Source of the DNA: G020348385 sp964538085
Lineage (GTDB): Bacteria; Acidobacteriota; Aminicenantia; Aminicenantales; Aminicenantaceae
Assembly (NCBI GenBank): GCA_964538085.1
Contig: CAZIDF010000019.1
Span: 1 to 64,000 of the forward strand
DNA length: 64,000 nt
Reading direction: 5' to 3'
The position numbers and the translations under genes were made by a program. Shown here piece after piece: positions 42,219 through 50,783 of the stretch. The notes under the pieces are model-generated. The model was not told the DNA's origin. It ran no database searches and saw only the letters and a list, made by a program, of their open reading frames with translations. How positions within the stretch are numbered: the first letter of the stretch is position 1; each line of letters begins with the position of its first letter.

Positions 42219-43907
42219 ATGAAATTCATAAGATATTTGATTTTGGCTGGAATCGGTATTCTTAGTCTTATAGGGCTGGATGTTCTCAAGTATGCTCAAA
42301 GCGGCCCGATAGAATGGGAAACGATCTATAACAAAGACACCTGTACCGATATCGTCGTCGGGAAAAATGCCTCTGTGGACGGGTCTGTGATCACTTCCCA
42401 CACCGGATGCTGTCCGGAGTGCCGGGTGCATGTCGTGCCGGCTCAGACCTTTAAAAAAGGGACAATGGCACCGGTTTATTACGGGCTTCAAGATGTTAAA
42501 AAACCACTGCGCGATTACGGCACGGTTATCGGCACCATTCCTCAGGTGGCTAAAACATATAAATATTTTCACACCGGGTATCCCCATATCAATGAGCGCC
42601 AATTAGCCATCGGTGAGAGCACATTGAGCCAGAGACAGGAGTTACAGGTGGACATCGAATCAGGCAAACAGATCATGACCATCGAGCAGGCTACCCTTTT
42701 TGCTCTTCAGAGATGTACAAAAGCGAGAGAGGCCATCGCATTGATCACGAGTCTTGTCGAGGAGTACGGATTTTTGCCCTCCTGCGGGCCTGAATCGGAA
42801 GCTCTTTGCATTGCAGATACCGAAGAAGCATGGGTTCTGGAGGTTTTTTCTGTTGGAAGGGATTGGGATCCAGGAAGCGGGGAGCTGGGTGCCATTTGGG
42901 CGGCACAGCGCGTTCCCGACGACCATGTGGCTGTCGTTCCCAATTGGAGTATCATCAAGGAGATCGATCTTAGCCAACCGGATTATTATATGGCCTCGAA
43001 GAATTACAAAGAGGTCGCCATCAAACATGGCTGGTATGATCCTGAAAGCGGGAAACCCTTTGTATGGCAAGAAGCCTATACTCCCACTCCCAGAGAGTGG
43101 GCCACCAGCCGGTTCTGGCTTTTTTTCAGCACGTTTGCCCCACAGCACAAATGGCCCGATAAGATGCTCAGCTCACCTTTTAAGAGCTATGATTCCTATC
43201 ATCAGTACCTAGAGCCCCTTTCGACCTATCCCTTTTCAGTTAAGCCTGAGAAGAAGGTATCCGTGCAGGATGTGATCGCTTTCCAGCGGTCGGTGTACGA
43301 GGGAACGATCTATGATATGACTTCAGATACAGATTGGATGGTGCCGGACGGCCAAGGTGGGATGAAAAAAAGTCCATTGACCACGCCCTTTCCCACACGG
43401 GATATGCGGGAGCTTTTGGATATCACCTGGCGGCGTATGGTTTCACGGGGCGGTTACGGCATGGTGGCTCAACTGCGCGGTTGGCTTCCTCCGGAAATCG
43501 GTGGCATCTACTGGTTTTATCTGGATAACCAACATGTAAGCACCTACGTGCCCATCTATACGGGTGTCGAAGAGATATCGCCATTGTACAAAACGTATGA
43601 TCCGGACAGATTCAGCGAGGATTCGGCACGCTGGGCCATCGATTTTGTGGATAATCTTTTGTATTTGAGATGGCAACACGCCATCAAGGACCTTCAAGCC
43701 GCTCGTGATCCGCTGGAAGCGGATTTTTTTGGTAAAATCGAGGCGACAGATGAAGAGGCGCTTAATCTGTATAAAAAGAATCCGGAATCGGCAAAGAAGT
43801 TTTTGACCGATTTTACAAGATCCGCCATGGAAAGAACCGTAAATATGTATAAAGAGCTGAGGAATCTGCTGATCACGAAATACACAAATAATAAATTGGG
43901 TCTTTAG
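42219..43907 (+). CDS. C69-family dipeptidase (Ntn-hydrolase)
   Basis: 562 residues of the PepD/C69 family. The likely nucleophile is C42 in DTCTDIVVGKNASVDGS, with the family motif of Cys, Thr, Asp and GSV. The residues before it form a hydrophobic segment (about 5-23) and a short linker, so the protein is probably exported or anchored, then cleaved to expose Cys42 as the N-terminal catalytic residue. Family members hydrolyse dipeptides with broad specificity. AAAGGAG is six bases before the ATG. The M28 peptidase starts 14 bp after its stop, so the two are likely co-transcribed. Confidence 0.9.
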   Translation: MKFIRYLILAGIGILSLIGLDVLKYAQSGPIEWETIYNKDTCTDIVVGKNASVDGSVITSHTGCCPECRVHVVPAQTFKKGTMAPVYYGLQDVKKPLRDYGTVIGTIPQVAKTYKYFHTGYPHINERQLAIGESTLSQRQELQVDIESGKQIMTIEQATLFALQRCTKAREAIALITSLVEEYGFLPSCGPESEALCIADTEEAWVLEVFSVGRDWDPGSGELGAIWAAQRVPDDHVAVVPNWSIIKEIDLSQPDYYMASKNYKEVAIKHGWYDPESGKPFVWQEAYTPTPREWATSRFWLFFSTFAPQHKWPDKMLSSPFKSYDSYHQYLEPLSTYPFSVKPEKKVSVQDVIAFQRSVYEGTIYDMTSDTDWMVPDGQGGMKKSPLTTPFPTRDMRELLDITWRRMVSRGGYGMVAQLRGWLPPEIGGIYWFYLDNQHVSTYVPIYTGVEEISPLYKTYDPDRFSEDSARWAIDFVDNLLYLRWQHAIKDLQAARDPLEADFFGKIEATDEEALNLYKKNPESAKKFLTDFTRSAMERTVNMYKELRNLLITKYTNNKLGL

Positions 43908-43921
43908 AAAGGAGAGGAAAG

Positions 43922-45472
43922 ATGCCGAAAAAGTATGCTTATGGTATTGGCCTCATTTTAGGATGTATGGCTCTTGTCTTCGGTTTTGCACAGGAAAAGC
44001 CGGATCTTGTGACCGTCGCCAAAATAAGGAATGAAGGATTCAAGCACTCACAGGTCATGAAAATAGCCGGGTATCTATCCGATGTTATCGGCCCGAGACC
44101 CACAGGTTCACCCGAGGTGACAAGGGCCTATAACTGGACAGCGGGTAAGTTCAAGGAATGGGGATGTAAAAATGTCGAGCTGGAACCGTTCGAGTTCGGG
44201 ATCGGCTGGGCTCCAAGATATGTTTCCGCGCATCTTCTCCAGCCCCATTACGCGCCGTTGATCGCCATTTCAGTCGAGTGGGGATCCAGCACAAACGGGA
44301 AAATCACAGGCCAGCCTGTATGCGTTCGGATAAACAATAAGGACGATTTTGAAGAATACAGGGGGAAACTCAATGGAAAGATCGTGTTGTACATGCCGCC
44401 GCCAGAGACGCCGACCTACTTCACGCCTGATGCCCGCCGTTACGATCGAGAATCCCTGGATGCAAGATCTGTTTTTCCTGTTAGTGCAGAAGAACAGGAT
44501 TGGCAAGACTATGTGAGGAGCTTCGAAGATGATCTCGAAGATTTTTTTCGCGAAGAAAAAATCGGTGTCCTTGTCCGGCCCAGCTCCACGAGGTCCCGAA
44601 ATTATGGCACGGTTCATGCAGAGGGAATCCGTTCCGCCCGTTTCCCGGATAGGCCTCGTCCCCTCCCAGAAATAATCCTGGCAGCGGAACATTACAACCG
44701 TATACACCGGATCCTGGTGGAATATCAAGAACCAGTAAAGATGGAAGTCGAGGTACGGAATGAATTTTTTGCTGATGACCTCAATGGCTACAACGTTGTC
44801 GCAGAAATTCCAGGGACGGACAAAAAAGAGGAGATTGTGATGCTGGGTGGGCACATCGATTCTTGGAGCCCCGGGACCGGTGCAGCAGATAACGGAGCTG
44901 GGTGTGCTGTTTGCATGGAAGCGGTGCGCATACTTCAGACTCTGGGTTTGAAACCACGGCGGACCATCCGGATTGTCCTCTGGGGAGCAGAAGAAAAGGG
45001 CTGGGTCGGTTCGAAGAGCTATGTGGCAAAACACTTCGGGGACGTGGAAACCATGACGTTAAAACCCGAGCAGGCAAAAGTATGTGCGTATTACAACTAC
45101 GACAACGGAAGCGGAAAAATTAGGGGCATCCATCTTCAAGAAAATATCCAGCTAAAGCCTATTTTCGAGGAATGGATAAAACCCTTCGAAGATTTGGGAA
45201 TGACGCATGTGGTCACGCGTGCGACCGGCGGGTCGGACCACGGGGCCCTGGACTACATCGGCATCCCGAGCTTCCAATTCATCCAAGACCCGCTGGATTA
45301 TGGGACCCGGATTCATCACACGAACATGGATGTCTACGACCATCTTATTCCAGAGGACTTGATGCAGTCAGCCGTCATCATGGCCACATTCGTTTACAGC
45401 ACGGCCATGCAGGAAGAGATGTTTCCGCGCAAGCCCCTCTATGATCCTTTTAGATATCCCGTAAGAAGGTAG
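43922..45472 (+). CDS. Secreted M28-family zinc aminopeptidase
   Basis: 516 residues with a signal peptide (about 6-24, GFAQ; an early ILGC could be a lipobox but hydrophobicity continues past it). Co-catalytic zinc ligands are visible in order: H311 in GGHIDSW, Asp in GAADNGAG, Glu-Glu in WGAEEKGWVGS, Asp in YNYDNGSG and His in IHHTNMD. A PA-like insertion lies between residues about 120 and 270. The enzyme should remove N-terminal residues or cleave dipeptides outside the cytoplasm. It follows the C69 dipeptidase and complements the M14 carboxypeptidase, indicating peptide scavenging. Confidence 0.92.
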   Translation: MPKKYAYGIGLILGCMALVFGFAQEKPDLVTVAKIRNEGFKHSQVMKIAGYLSDVIGPRPTGSPEVTRAYNWTAGKFKEWGCKNVELEPFEFGIGWAPRYVSAHLLQPHYAPLIAISVEWGSSTNGKITGQPVCVRINNKDDFEEYRGKLNGKIVLYMPPPETPTYFTPDARRYDRESLDARSVFPVSAEEQDWQDYVRSFEDDLEDFFREEKIGVLVRPSSTRSRNYGTVHAEGIRSARFPDRPRPLPEIILAAEHYNRIHRILVEYQEPVKMEVEVRNEFFADDLNGYNVVAEIPGTDKKEEIVMLGGHIDSWSPGTGAADNGAGCAVCMEAVRILQTLGLKPRRTIRIVLWGAEEKGWVGSKSYVAKHFGDVETMTLKPEQAKVCAYYNYDNGSGKIRGIHLQENIQLKPIFEEWIKPFEDLGMTHVVTRATGGSDHGALDYIGIPSFQFIQDPLDYGTRIHHTNMDVYDHLIPEDLMQSAVIMATFVYSTAMQEEMFPRKPLYDPFRYPVRR

Positions 45473-45605
45473 AGCATTTTCTCCTGAAACCTTTTTTCTG
45501 AAAATAAGTATAATCCTAAGTGTGGAGTCGATTCCAATACCTAAAAAAACTTGTTGTTTCCAATGGTTTTATTTATTATCTAATAGGCCAAAAATTTGAA
45601 AAACC

Positions 45606-48002
45606 ATGATTAAGAGCTACTTTAAAGCCGCCTTTAGAACCATCAAAAAACAAAAATTTTATTCCTTGGTCAGTATATCCGGATTGGCCTTGGGAATGGC
45701 CTGCTGTTTCGTCATTCTTGTCTACCTCCATAACGAAACCAGCTATGACACTTTCCCTCCCGATGCCGATACCATATTTCGTTTGGTACGAAAAATGCCA
45801 GATATTCATGGCCCCAGCACCAGAAATCCAATGGCACCGGTGCTGAAAGAGAACTTCCCAGAAATCGAACTGGCTGTCCGCACCTGGCCGCTCAGCGAGG
45901 CCTACACCTTCAGGGCAGGGGAAAAAGGATTCCAGCAGGAAGGCATTCTTTTTGCCGACCCGGGTTTTTTCCGCCTATTCACTTATGAATTTATTTATGG
46001 AGATCCGCACAATCCGCTGGCAAACCCTTCTTCCGTCGTGCTCACCCAAACAGCATCACAGAAATATTTTGGAATGGACAATCCTGTGGGGAGAATTCTT
46101 TCCTTCGACGGTAAGTTCGACCTGATCGTCTCCGCTGTCATCCAAGATGCGCCACAGAATTCACACCTGCAGTTCGAAGTCGTCATCCCTCTGGAAAAGT
46201 TCAACGCCATAGCCGGATACATCTATGGCTATGATGCTTCAACATATCGTCTAACGGATGCCTGGGAAGCCGGGATGTTTATGACTTATCTTATGCTGCA
46301 AAAAAATAGTGTCCCTCGAAGCCTCGAGCAAAAATTCCCCGGTTTCCTGAAAAAATATGCCCCTTATAACAAAGAACTTCTCGATGAATCTTATTACCTT
46401 CAGCCAATAAAAGATATTCATCTTCACAGCAGTTACCGCTCCGGCTCGGATAAAATCAGCGACATAAAATACATTTACGGGATTATGGCCATCGGCCTTA
46501 TCATTTTGGCTATGTCCTGTTTCAACTACATCAACCTGACGACGGCCCGTTTTTCGGCCAGAAGGAAAGAAATCGGAATACGAAAAGTGGTCGGCGCCCA
46601 ACGGAGACAGCTGATCGGTCAGCTCCTGAGCGAATCCTCGGTCTTTTTTTTAGCGGCGTTCTTGTTGTCGTTTGTCCTTATCATCCTTTTAGCGCCTGTC
46701 GTCAATAACATCTTCGGATACAACATCTCCTCGGATTATTTCAGCAAATATCCCTTGTTACTTTTTATGTTTTTCATCGGCCTGTCAGCCGCGCTGCTCA
46801 GCGGAACTTATCCGGCACTTTTTTTCTCGGCATTTCATCCGATGAGCATGATAAAAGACGCGGTTTCCCCTACAGGACGGGGAAGGGGCATCAGGAGCAG
46901 TTTTGTTGTCTTTCAGTTTGCGATCACTATCTGCTTGTTGATCAGTATCGGGTTGATTTATCAGCAGATCCGCTACTTAAAAGGAAAAGATCTGGGCTAT
47001 GTCAAAGAGCAGGTCTTGGTGGTTCCCGTAAAAGACGATGAGGCGAGAGAAAGAAATAAAACCATCAAGCAGGAACTGATCCGGCTTCCCGGAATAACCG
47101 GCGTCAGTTTTTCTGCGGCTCTGCCGAATAAAATTCAACGATCCACCACCATGGATCTGGATATTGGCGGAGACCGGATAGTCTTCGAAATGACCAATAC
47201 GACCGTTGATGAAGACTTCCTTTCTCTGTATGAGATCAAAATCCTGCAGGGGAGGAATTTTTCCGATGATTTCCCCTCCGATTCAGAGGACTCGATCATC
47301 CTGAACGAGACCGCGGTCAAAATGCTCAACTGGCAAAATCCCATCGGCAGGGAATTGACGATATTCGGAAGGCCAAGGACCGTTATAGGGGTAGTTAAGG
47401 ACTTCAATTTCCAAACCCTCCACGTGGAGATCAGTCCTTTGACCTTAAGAAATTCTGGAGACCCATTCCTTTTCAGCTCGATCAGGCTTTCCACGCAAAA
47501 CATCCCGCAGACTCTTGCCGGAATCGGAAATATATTTCAGAAATTCACTCCTCAAACGCCATTCGAGTATTTTTTCTTCGACGATTATTTCGAGAATCTC
47601 TACCGCACGGAAGAAAATTTTGGGAAAACCATCGGGTATTTCACATTGTTGGCGATAATTATTTCATCTCTTGGGTTATTCGGGCTGGCCTTTTTCATCA
47701 CCGAACAGCGGACAAAAGAGATAGGCATTCGCAAGGTCCTGGGGGCTTCTGTCTCGGGGATTGCGGGGATGCTTTCCAAGGAATTTGCTATATGGGCCAT
47801 CATGGCCAATGTTATAGCCTGGCCGGTGGCTTACCTGGTAATGCATAAATGGCTCCAGAATTTTGCTTACCGTATCGATATCGGTATTGGAATATTTATG
47901 CTGGCGGGTGCCCTTGCTCTGTTCGTAGCGCTGGCCAGCGTGAGCTATCAATCCATAAAAGCCGCTACCGCCCATCCCGCCGACACTCTCCGCTACGAGT
48001 GA
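45606..48002 (+). CDS. FtsX/MacB-family ABC transporter permease 5 (orphan)
   Basis: 798-residue paralog of the four permeases at 0.1-10.3 kb. FtsX blocks carry KEIGIRKVVGAQR and TKEIGIRKVLGAS, and the C-terminus is LRYE. It stands alone, with no ATPase, adaptor or TolC gene nearby, so it may borrow the ATPase at 10320 or another. No clear ribosome binding site is seen before ATG 45606. A TATAAT lies at 45509-45514 without a matching -35. Confidence 0.88.
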   Translation: MIKSYFKAAFRTIKKQKFYSLVSISGLALGMACCFVILVYLHNETSYDTFPPDADTIFRLVRKMPDIHGPSTRNPMAPVLKENFPEIELAVRTWPLSEAYTFRAGEKGFQQEGILFADPGFFRLFTYEFIYGDPHNPLANPSSVVLTQTASQKYFGMDNPVGRILSFDGKFDLIVSAVIQDAPQNSHLQFEVVIPLEKFNAIAGYIYGYDASTYRLTDAWEAGMFMTYLMLQKNSVPRSLEQKFPGFLKKYAPYNKELLDESYYLQPIKDIHLHSSYRSGSDKISDIKYIYGIMAIGLIILAMSCFNYINLTTARFSARRKEIGIRKVVGAQRRQLIGQLLSESSVFFLAAFLLSFVLIILLAPVVNNIFGYNISSDYFSKYPLLLFMFFIGLSAALLSGTYPALFFSAFHPMSMIKDAVSPTGRGRGIRSSFVVFQFAITICLLISIGLIYQQIRYLKGKDLGYVKEQVLVVPVKDDEARERNKTIKQELIRLPGITGVSFSAALPNKIQRSTTMDLDIGGDRIVFEMTNTTVDEDFLSLYEIKILQGRNFSDDFPSDSEDSIILNETAVKMLNWQNPIGRELTIFGRPRTVIGVVKDFNFQTLHVEISPLTLRNSGDPFLFSSIRLSTQNIPQTLAGIGNIFQKFTPQTPFEYFFFDDYFENLYRTEENFGKTIGYFTLLAIIISSLGLFGLAFFITEQRTKEIGIRKVLGASVSGIAGMLSKEFAIWAIMANVIAWPVAYLVMHKWLQNFAYRIDIGIGIFMLAGALALFVALASVSYQSIKAATAHPADTLRYE

Positions 48003-48080
48003 GCCTAAAAGAATTTTCATTAAAATTTTGACAGGTGCAAATAAATCCGGTCAGGTATCGAAATTTGGTATGTGGCTTCA

Positions 48081-48107
48081 TTGACAGACTTATGGCGATA
48101 GGATAAT
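48081..48107 (+). promoter_or_regulatory. Sigma-70-type promoter for the 48149 membrane gene
   Basis: TTGACA (48081-48086), 15 bases, GATAAT (48102-48107). The -35 is perfect and the spacer is short. The predicted start near 48114 leaves a leader of about 35 nt containing AGGAGG. Confidence 0.5.
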
Positions 48108-48148
48108 TTAACTGTACTTGTTTTCTTTGAATGAGAGAGGAGGAAGGG

Positions 48149-48514
48149 ATGAATATGGAAAAACATGTCACTTTTGTCGCGGTCATTAACATTGCTTTCG
48201 GCTTTTTGGGAATTTTTATCGGTCTAGTGCTTTTAATCGTTCTGATTGGAGCCGGGATCATTTCCCATGATCCTCAGGCGATGACGATTACTACGATCGT
48301 AGGTATCGCGGTCGCCAGTTTTTTAATTCTGACAAGCATTCCCGAAATCATCGGAGGATTCGGACTCCTCAAACGTAAGCCCTGGGCAAGAGTTCTCGTG
48401 TTGGTTATCGCTGTTCTGGATCTCATGCTCATCCCCATTGGTACATTGATCGGTATTTATGAGCTTTGGGTTCTGCTCCAGGAGGATACAGCCAAGCTTT
48501 TTAGATCATCGTAG
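48149..48514 (+). CDS. Small integral membrane protein
   Basis: 121 residues with three or four hydrophobic segments (about 6-40, 48-72, 80-112) and a short Lys/Arg-rich loop RKPWAR. The order and the ending ELWVLLQEDTAKLF resemble small DUF-type membrane proteins and the gene at 40669. Function unknown. ATG 48149 lies five bases after AGGAGG (48138-48143) and is preferred to ATG 48131, which precedes the binding site. Confidence 0.7.
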   Translation: MNMEKHVTFVAVINIAFGFLGIFIGLVLLIVLIGAGIISHDPQAMTITTIVGIAVASFLILTSIPEIIGGFGLLKRKPWARVLVLVIAVLDLMLIPIGTLIGIYELWVLLQEDTAKLFRSS

Positions 48515-48586
48515 AACCCAGAATAGGACAATCAACATAGGACTAATTTGATTTCCGCCCATGGGCTATGCTATAAGCAGCATAAA

Positions 48587-49054
48587 ATGCGATACGTCAC
48601 ATATTACGATTCACCGATAGGCATATTAGAAATATCGGGGACCGAAAATGGAATATCTGCGGTTCATTTTACCGAGAAAAAAACCGATCCAGACCCGGCC
48701 ATTCCCTTGCCGTTGAAAGATTGCTGCAGGCAGTTGTATGAGTATTTTGTAGGAAATCGGATGGATTTTTCATTAAAATTGCAGTTGGAGGGAACGAACT
48801 TCCAAAAAAAGGTGTGGAATCAGTTGATGAAAATTCCATACGGGAAAACGGTTTCCTATAAAGATATCGCCAGAGCCATAGGAAATGAAAAAGCCGTGCG
48901 TGCTGTGGGTTCGGCCAACGGAAGAAACAATATCGCCATTATCATCCCTTGCCATCGTGTTATCGCTTATGATGGAACGCTGGGCGGTTATGGCGGGGGA
49001 CTGTGGAAAAAGGAATGGCTACTGAATCATGAGAGAAGATTTCGCCGCCTTTAA
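48587..49054 (+). CDS. ogt: Methylated-DNA--protein-cysteine methyltransferase
   Basis: 155 residues. The alkyl acceptor C122 lies in IIPCHRV, followed by the family's GGYGGG loop, and the helix-turn-helix segment YKDIARAIGNEKAVRAVGSA precedes it. The protein transfers methyl groups from O6-methylguanine in DNA to its own cysteine and is consumed in the reaction. The length fits Ogt rather than the longer Ada. ATG 48587 gives the usual N-terminus MRYVTYYDSPIG; a TTG at 48548 is in frame but unsupported. Ribosome binding site weak. It may be co-transcribed with the next three genes. Confidence 0.92.
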   Translation: MRYVTYYDSPIGILEISGTENGISAVHFTEKKTDPDPAIPLPLKDCCRQLYEYFVGNRMDFSLKLQLEGTNFQKKVWNQLMKIPYGKTVSYKDIARAIGNEKAVRAVGSANGRNNIAIIIPCHRVIAYDGTLGGYGGGLWKKEWLLNHERRFRRL

Positions 49055-49068
49055 CAGGAGAATCGCTT

Positions 49069-49404
49069 ATGGTTAAAACGAGCTATAAAATCGACAACTA
49101 TGCTGTGAAAATATTCGGAAATGACAGCAAAGGAAGTAGAACTAGATGGGGAGACAGGTGCATCCAGCTGTTTTCTGAGGGGAAAGAGATCGCTCAAGCC
49201 GTGTTTGCCAAACCCGGACAAGAAGTGCTCGAGCCCTATTTAAAAGAAGAAAAAATCTATTATTTTGCAGCGAGCGATCAATTTGTCGATGTGATGTACC
49301 TGCTTCGGAACGAAAAGCCTGTGTATATTGCATGGGAACCAGTCCATGATCCGAAAGAACCCGATGATGGAGATGCTTTTTTTTATACCGAAGCGAAAAA
49401 GTAG
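49069..49404 (+). CDS. Hypothetical 111-residue protein
   Basis: I do not recognise this family. The protein is soluble, without signal or membrane segments, mixed alpha/beta in appearance (YKIDNYAVKIFG, FAASDQFVDVMYLLR) with an acidic C-terminus (EPDDGDAFFYTE). AGGAG lies just before the ATG, 14 bp after the ogt stop. The next gene begins within its last codons, so it belongs to the same transcription unit. Confidence 0.65.
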   Translation: MVKTSYKIDNYAVKIFGNDSKGSRTRWGDRCIQLFSEGKEIAQAVFAKPGQEVLEPYLKEEKIYYFAASDQFVDVMYLLRNEKPVYIAWEPVHDPKEPDDGDAFFYTEAKK

Positions 49405-50056
49405 GGATAATAATCCGTTGAGAAGGTTCTATTTAGGGGGTTTATTATACGATTGGATTTTGGAACCCTCCCTCGGCAATATAAAAAAAAAAGTGGCTCA
49501 GTTCGTTTCCCGGTACGACCTTTATCCTGTGATCGATATCTGTTGCGGTTCTGGAGTGCAGTGCAACCGATTGATCGAAAACCTAGGTGTATTCGGATTG
49601 GACCTTGATGACAGAATGATACACTATGCATCGTCAAAATATCCCCGCATCCCATTCCTGTGTGCCGATGCGGCAAGCATTCCTGTCAAGGATTCCAGTG
49701 TTAAAGGAGCGATCCTCTCCTATGCAATCCATGATAAATCTCCGGAAATGCGCACCAGAATTCTCCAAGAAGTCAAACGCATATTATATCCTGTAGGCAA
49801 GGTCCTGTTTGTCGACTTCGAATGTCCCTGGAATCGAATATCCAGGATGGCAAGTCTGTATATCTATGGGATAGAACGGATGGCAGGTAAGGACCACTTC
49901 AGAAACGGAAGACGCTTTTTATCAGATGGAGGTTTGCGATTTTTTCTTGAACAAAACGGACTAGAGGAGATTGAAAGATATAATGTAGATTTGGCCCATA
50001 CGGGTATCGTTGTGGCCAAGTTTATCGAACGAAACCGAGCATACATGGAGGACTGA
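49364..50056 (+). CDS. Class I SAM-dependent methyltransferase
   Basis: About 230 residues. The SAM-binding glycine motif appears as VIDICCGSGVQ, followed by an acidic residue after GVFGLDLD, a CADAASIP segment and a post-motif IKGAILSYAIHD-like strand, all in Methyltransf_11 order. The substrate is unknown, probably a small molecule or lipid (a C-terminal helix near RMASLYIYGIERMAG could contact membrane). The start is uncertain: ATGs at 49364, 49367 and 49373 and a TTG at 49418 are in frame. The first three overlap the previous gene by about 30-40 nt. Confidence 0.8.
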   Translation: MMEMLFFIPKRKSRDNNPLRRFYLGGLLYDWILEPSLGNIKKKVAQFVSRYDLYPVIDICCGSGVQCNRLIENLGVFGLDLDDRMIHYASSKYPRIPFLCADAASIPVKDSSVKGAILSYAIHDKSPEMRTRILQEVKRILYPVGKVLFVDFECPWNRISRMASLYIYGIERMAGKDHFRNGRRFLSDGGLRFFLEQNGLEEIERYNVDLAHTGIVVAKFIERNRAYMED

Positions 50057-50057
50057 A

Positions 50058-50561
50058 TTGAACACGAATTATTCCATTTTTACTGAAGTCCAGAGATTCC
50101 GACAATGGTGGGTATGGCTTTTGGTTTTGCTGGTTGCTGGAGTTTCCTGGTATGGATTTATTCAACAGATCGTGTTGAAGAAACCCTTTGGAAACAATCC
50201 TGCTCCGGATCCCGTGATGATCATGATCTGGGTCATATTCGGATTATTCTTTCCTGTGTTGTTTTATTCCATAAAATTGGTCACAGAGGTACGTTATGAT
50301 GGTCTGTACATAAGATTTTTCCCCCTACAATTCCATTCCCATAAAATCTCTTATCCAGAGGTAAAAAACTACGAGATACGCCAATATTCGTCTCTCAAAG
50401 AGTATGGCGGCTACGGAATTCGGTATGGAACGAAAGGTAAAGCCTATAATGTGTACGGAAACAAAGGAATCCAGTTTGAGTTTCAGGATGGAAAACAGTT
50501 GCTCGTGGGAACCCAGAAGCCCGAGGAATTCTATTCAGCTCTTACTTCGGTTGTGAGATAG
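50058..50561 (+). CDS. Membrane protein, possibly DUF6141 family
   Basis: 167 residues starting at TTG 50058, five bases after GGAGGA (50047-50052) and one base after the methyltransferase stop, so translation is probably coupled. Two membrane helices (about 16-34 and 55-78) follow an N-terminal FTEVQRFRQWWVW segment. The rest (about 85-167) is a cytoplasmic beta-rich domain of PH-like character (VRYDGLYIRFFP, GIRYGTKGKAYNVYG). The pattern resembles DUF6141, recalled with moderate certainty. Function unknown. Confidence 0.7.
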   Translation: MNTNYSIFTEVQRFRQWWVWLLVLLVAGVSWYGFIQQIVLKKPFGNNPAPDPVMIMIWVIFGLFFPVLFYSIKLVTEVRYDGLYIRFFPLQFHSHKISYPEVKNYEIRQYSSLKEYGGYGIRYGTKGKAYNVYGNKGIQFEFQDGKQLLVGTQKPEEFYSALTSVVR

Positions 50562-50676
50562 ATTTTTTTTAGACAGATACACTCCATTTTTCCCGCCGTA
50601 CAAGTTTTCAACACTTCAACAATCACTGCATTTTCTTCTGAAGAATGAAACAGAAAAAAAGAGAGGAAAGCCGACC

Positions 50677-50700
50677 AAAAGGAAGACGCCTTTTTATAAT
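50677..50700 (+). terminator. Possible intrinsic terminator
   Basis: AAAAGG (50677-50682), a six-base loop and CCTTTT (50689-50694) followed by T and an AT-rich tail, 116 bp after the last stop. The stem is weak, with only two GC pairs. Confidence 0.35.
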
Positions 50701-50783
50701 TTTTATAAAAATGGATTTTCAAGCTTTTGTATTATATATTCATAAAGTCAATGAGACCGTTTTTAGCCTGAAAGGAATTTCAG

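Noticed and set aside
48548..48577. Promoter TTGATT-18-TATAAG before ogt
   Set aside because: The start would fall about three bases before the ATG, leaving no leader; transcription from upstream is as likely.
50531..50722. 63-codon minus-strand frame between 50.5 and 50.7 kb
   Set aside because: Low-complexity AT-rich translation, no binding site, overlaps the terminator-like hairpin.
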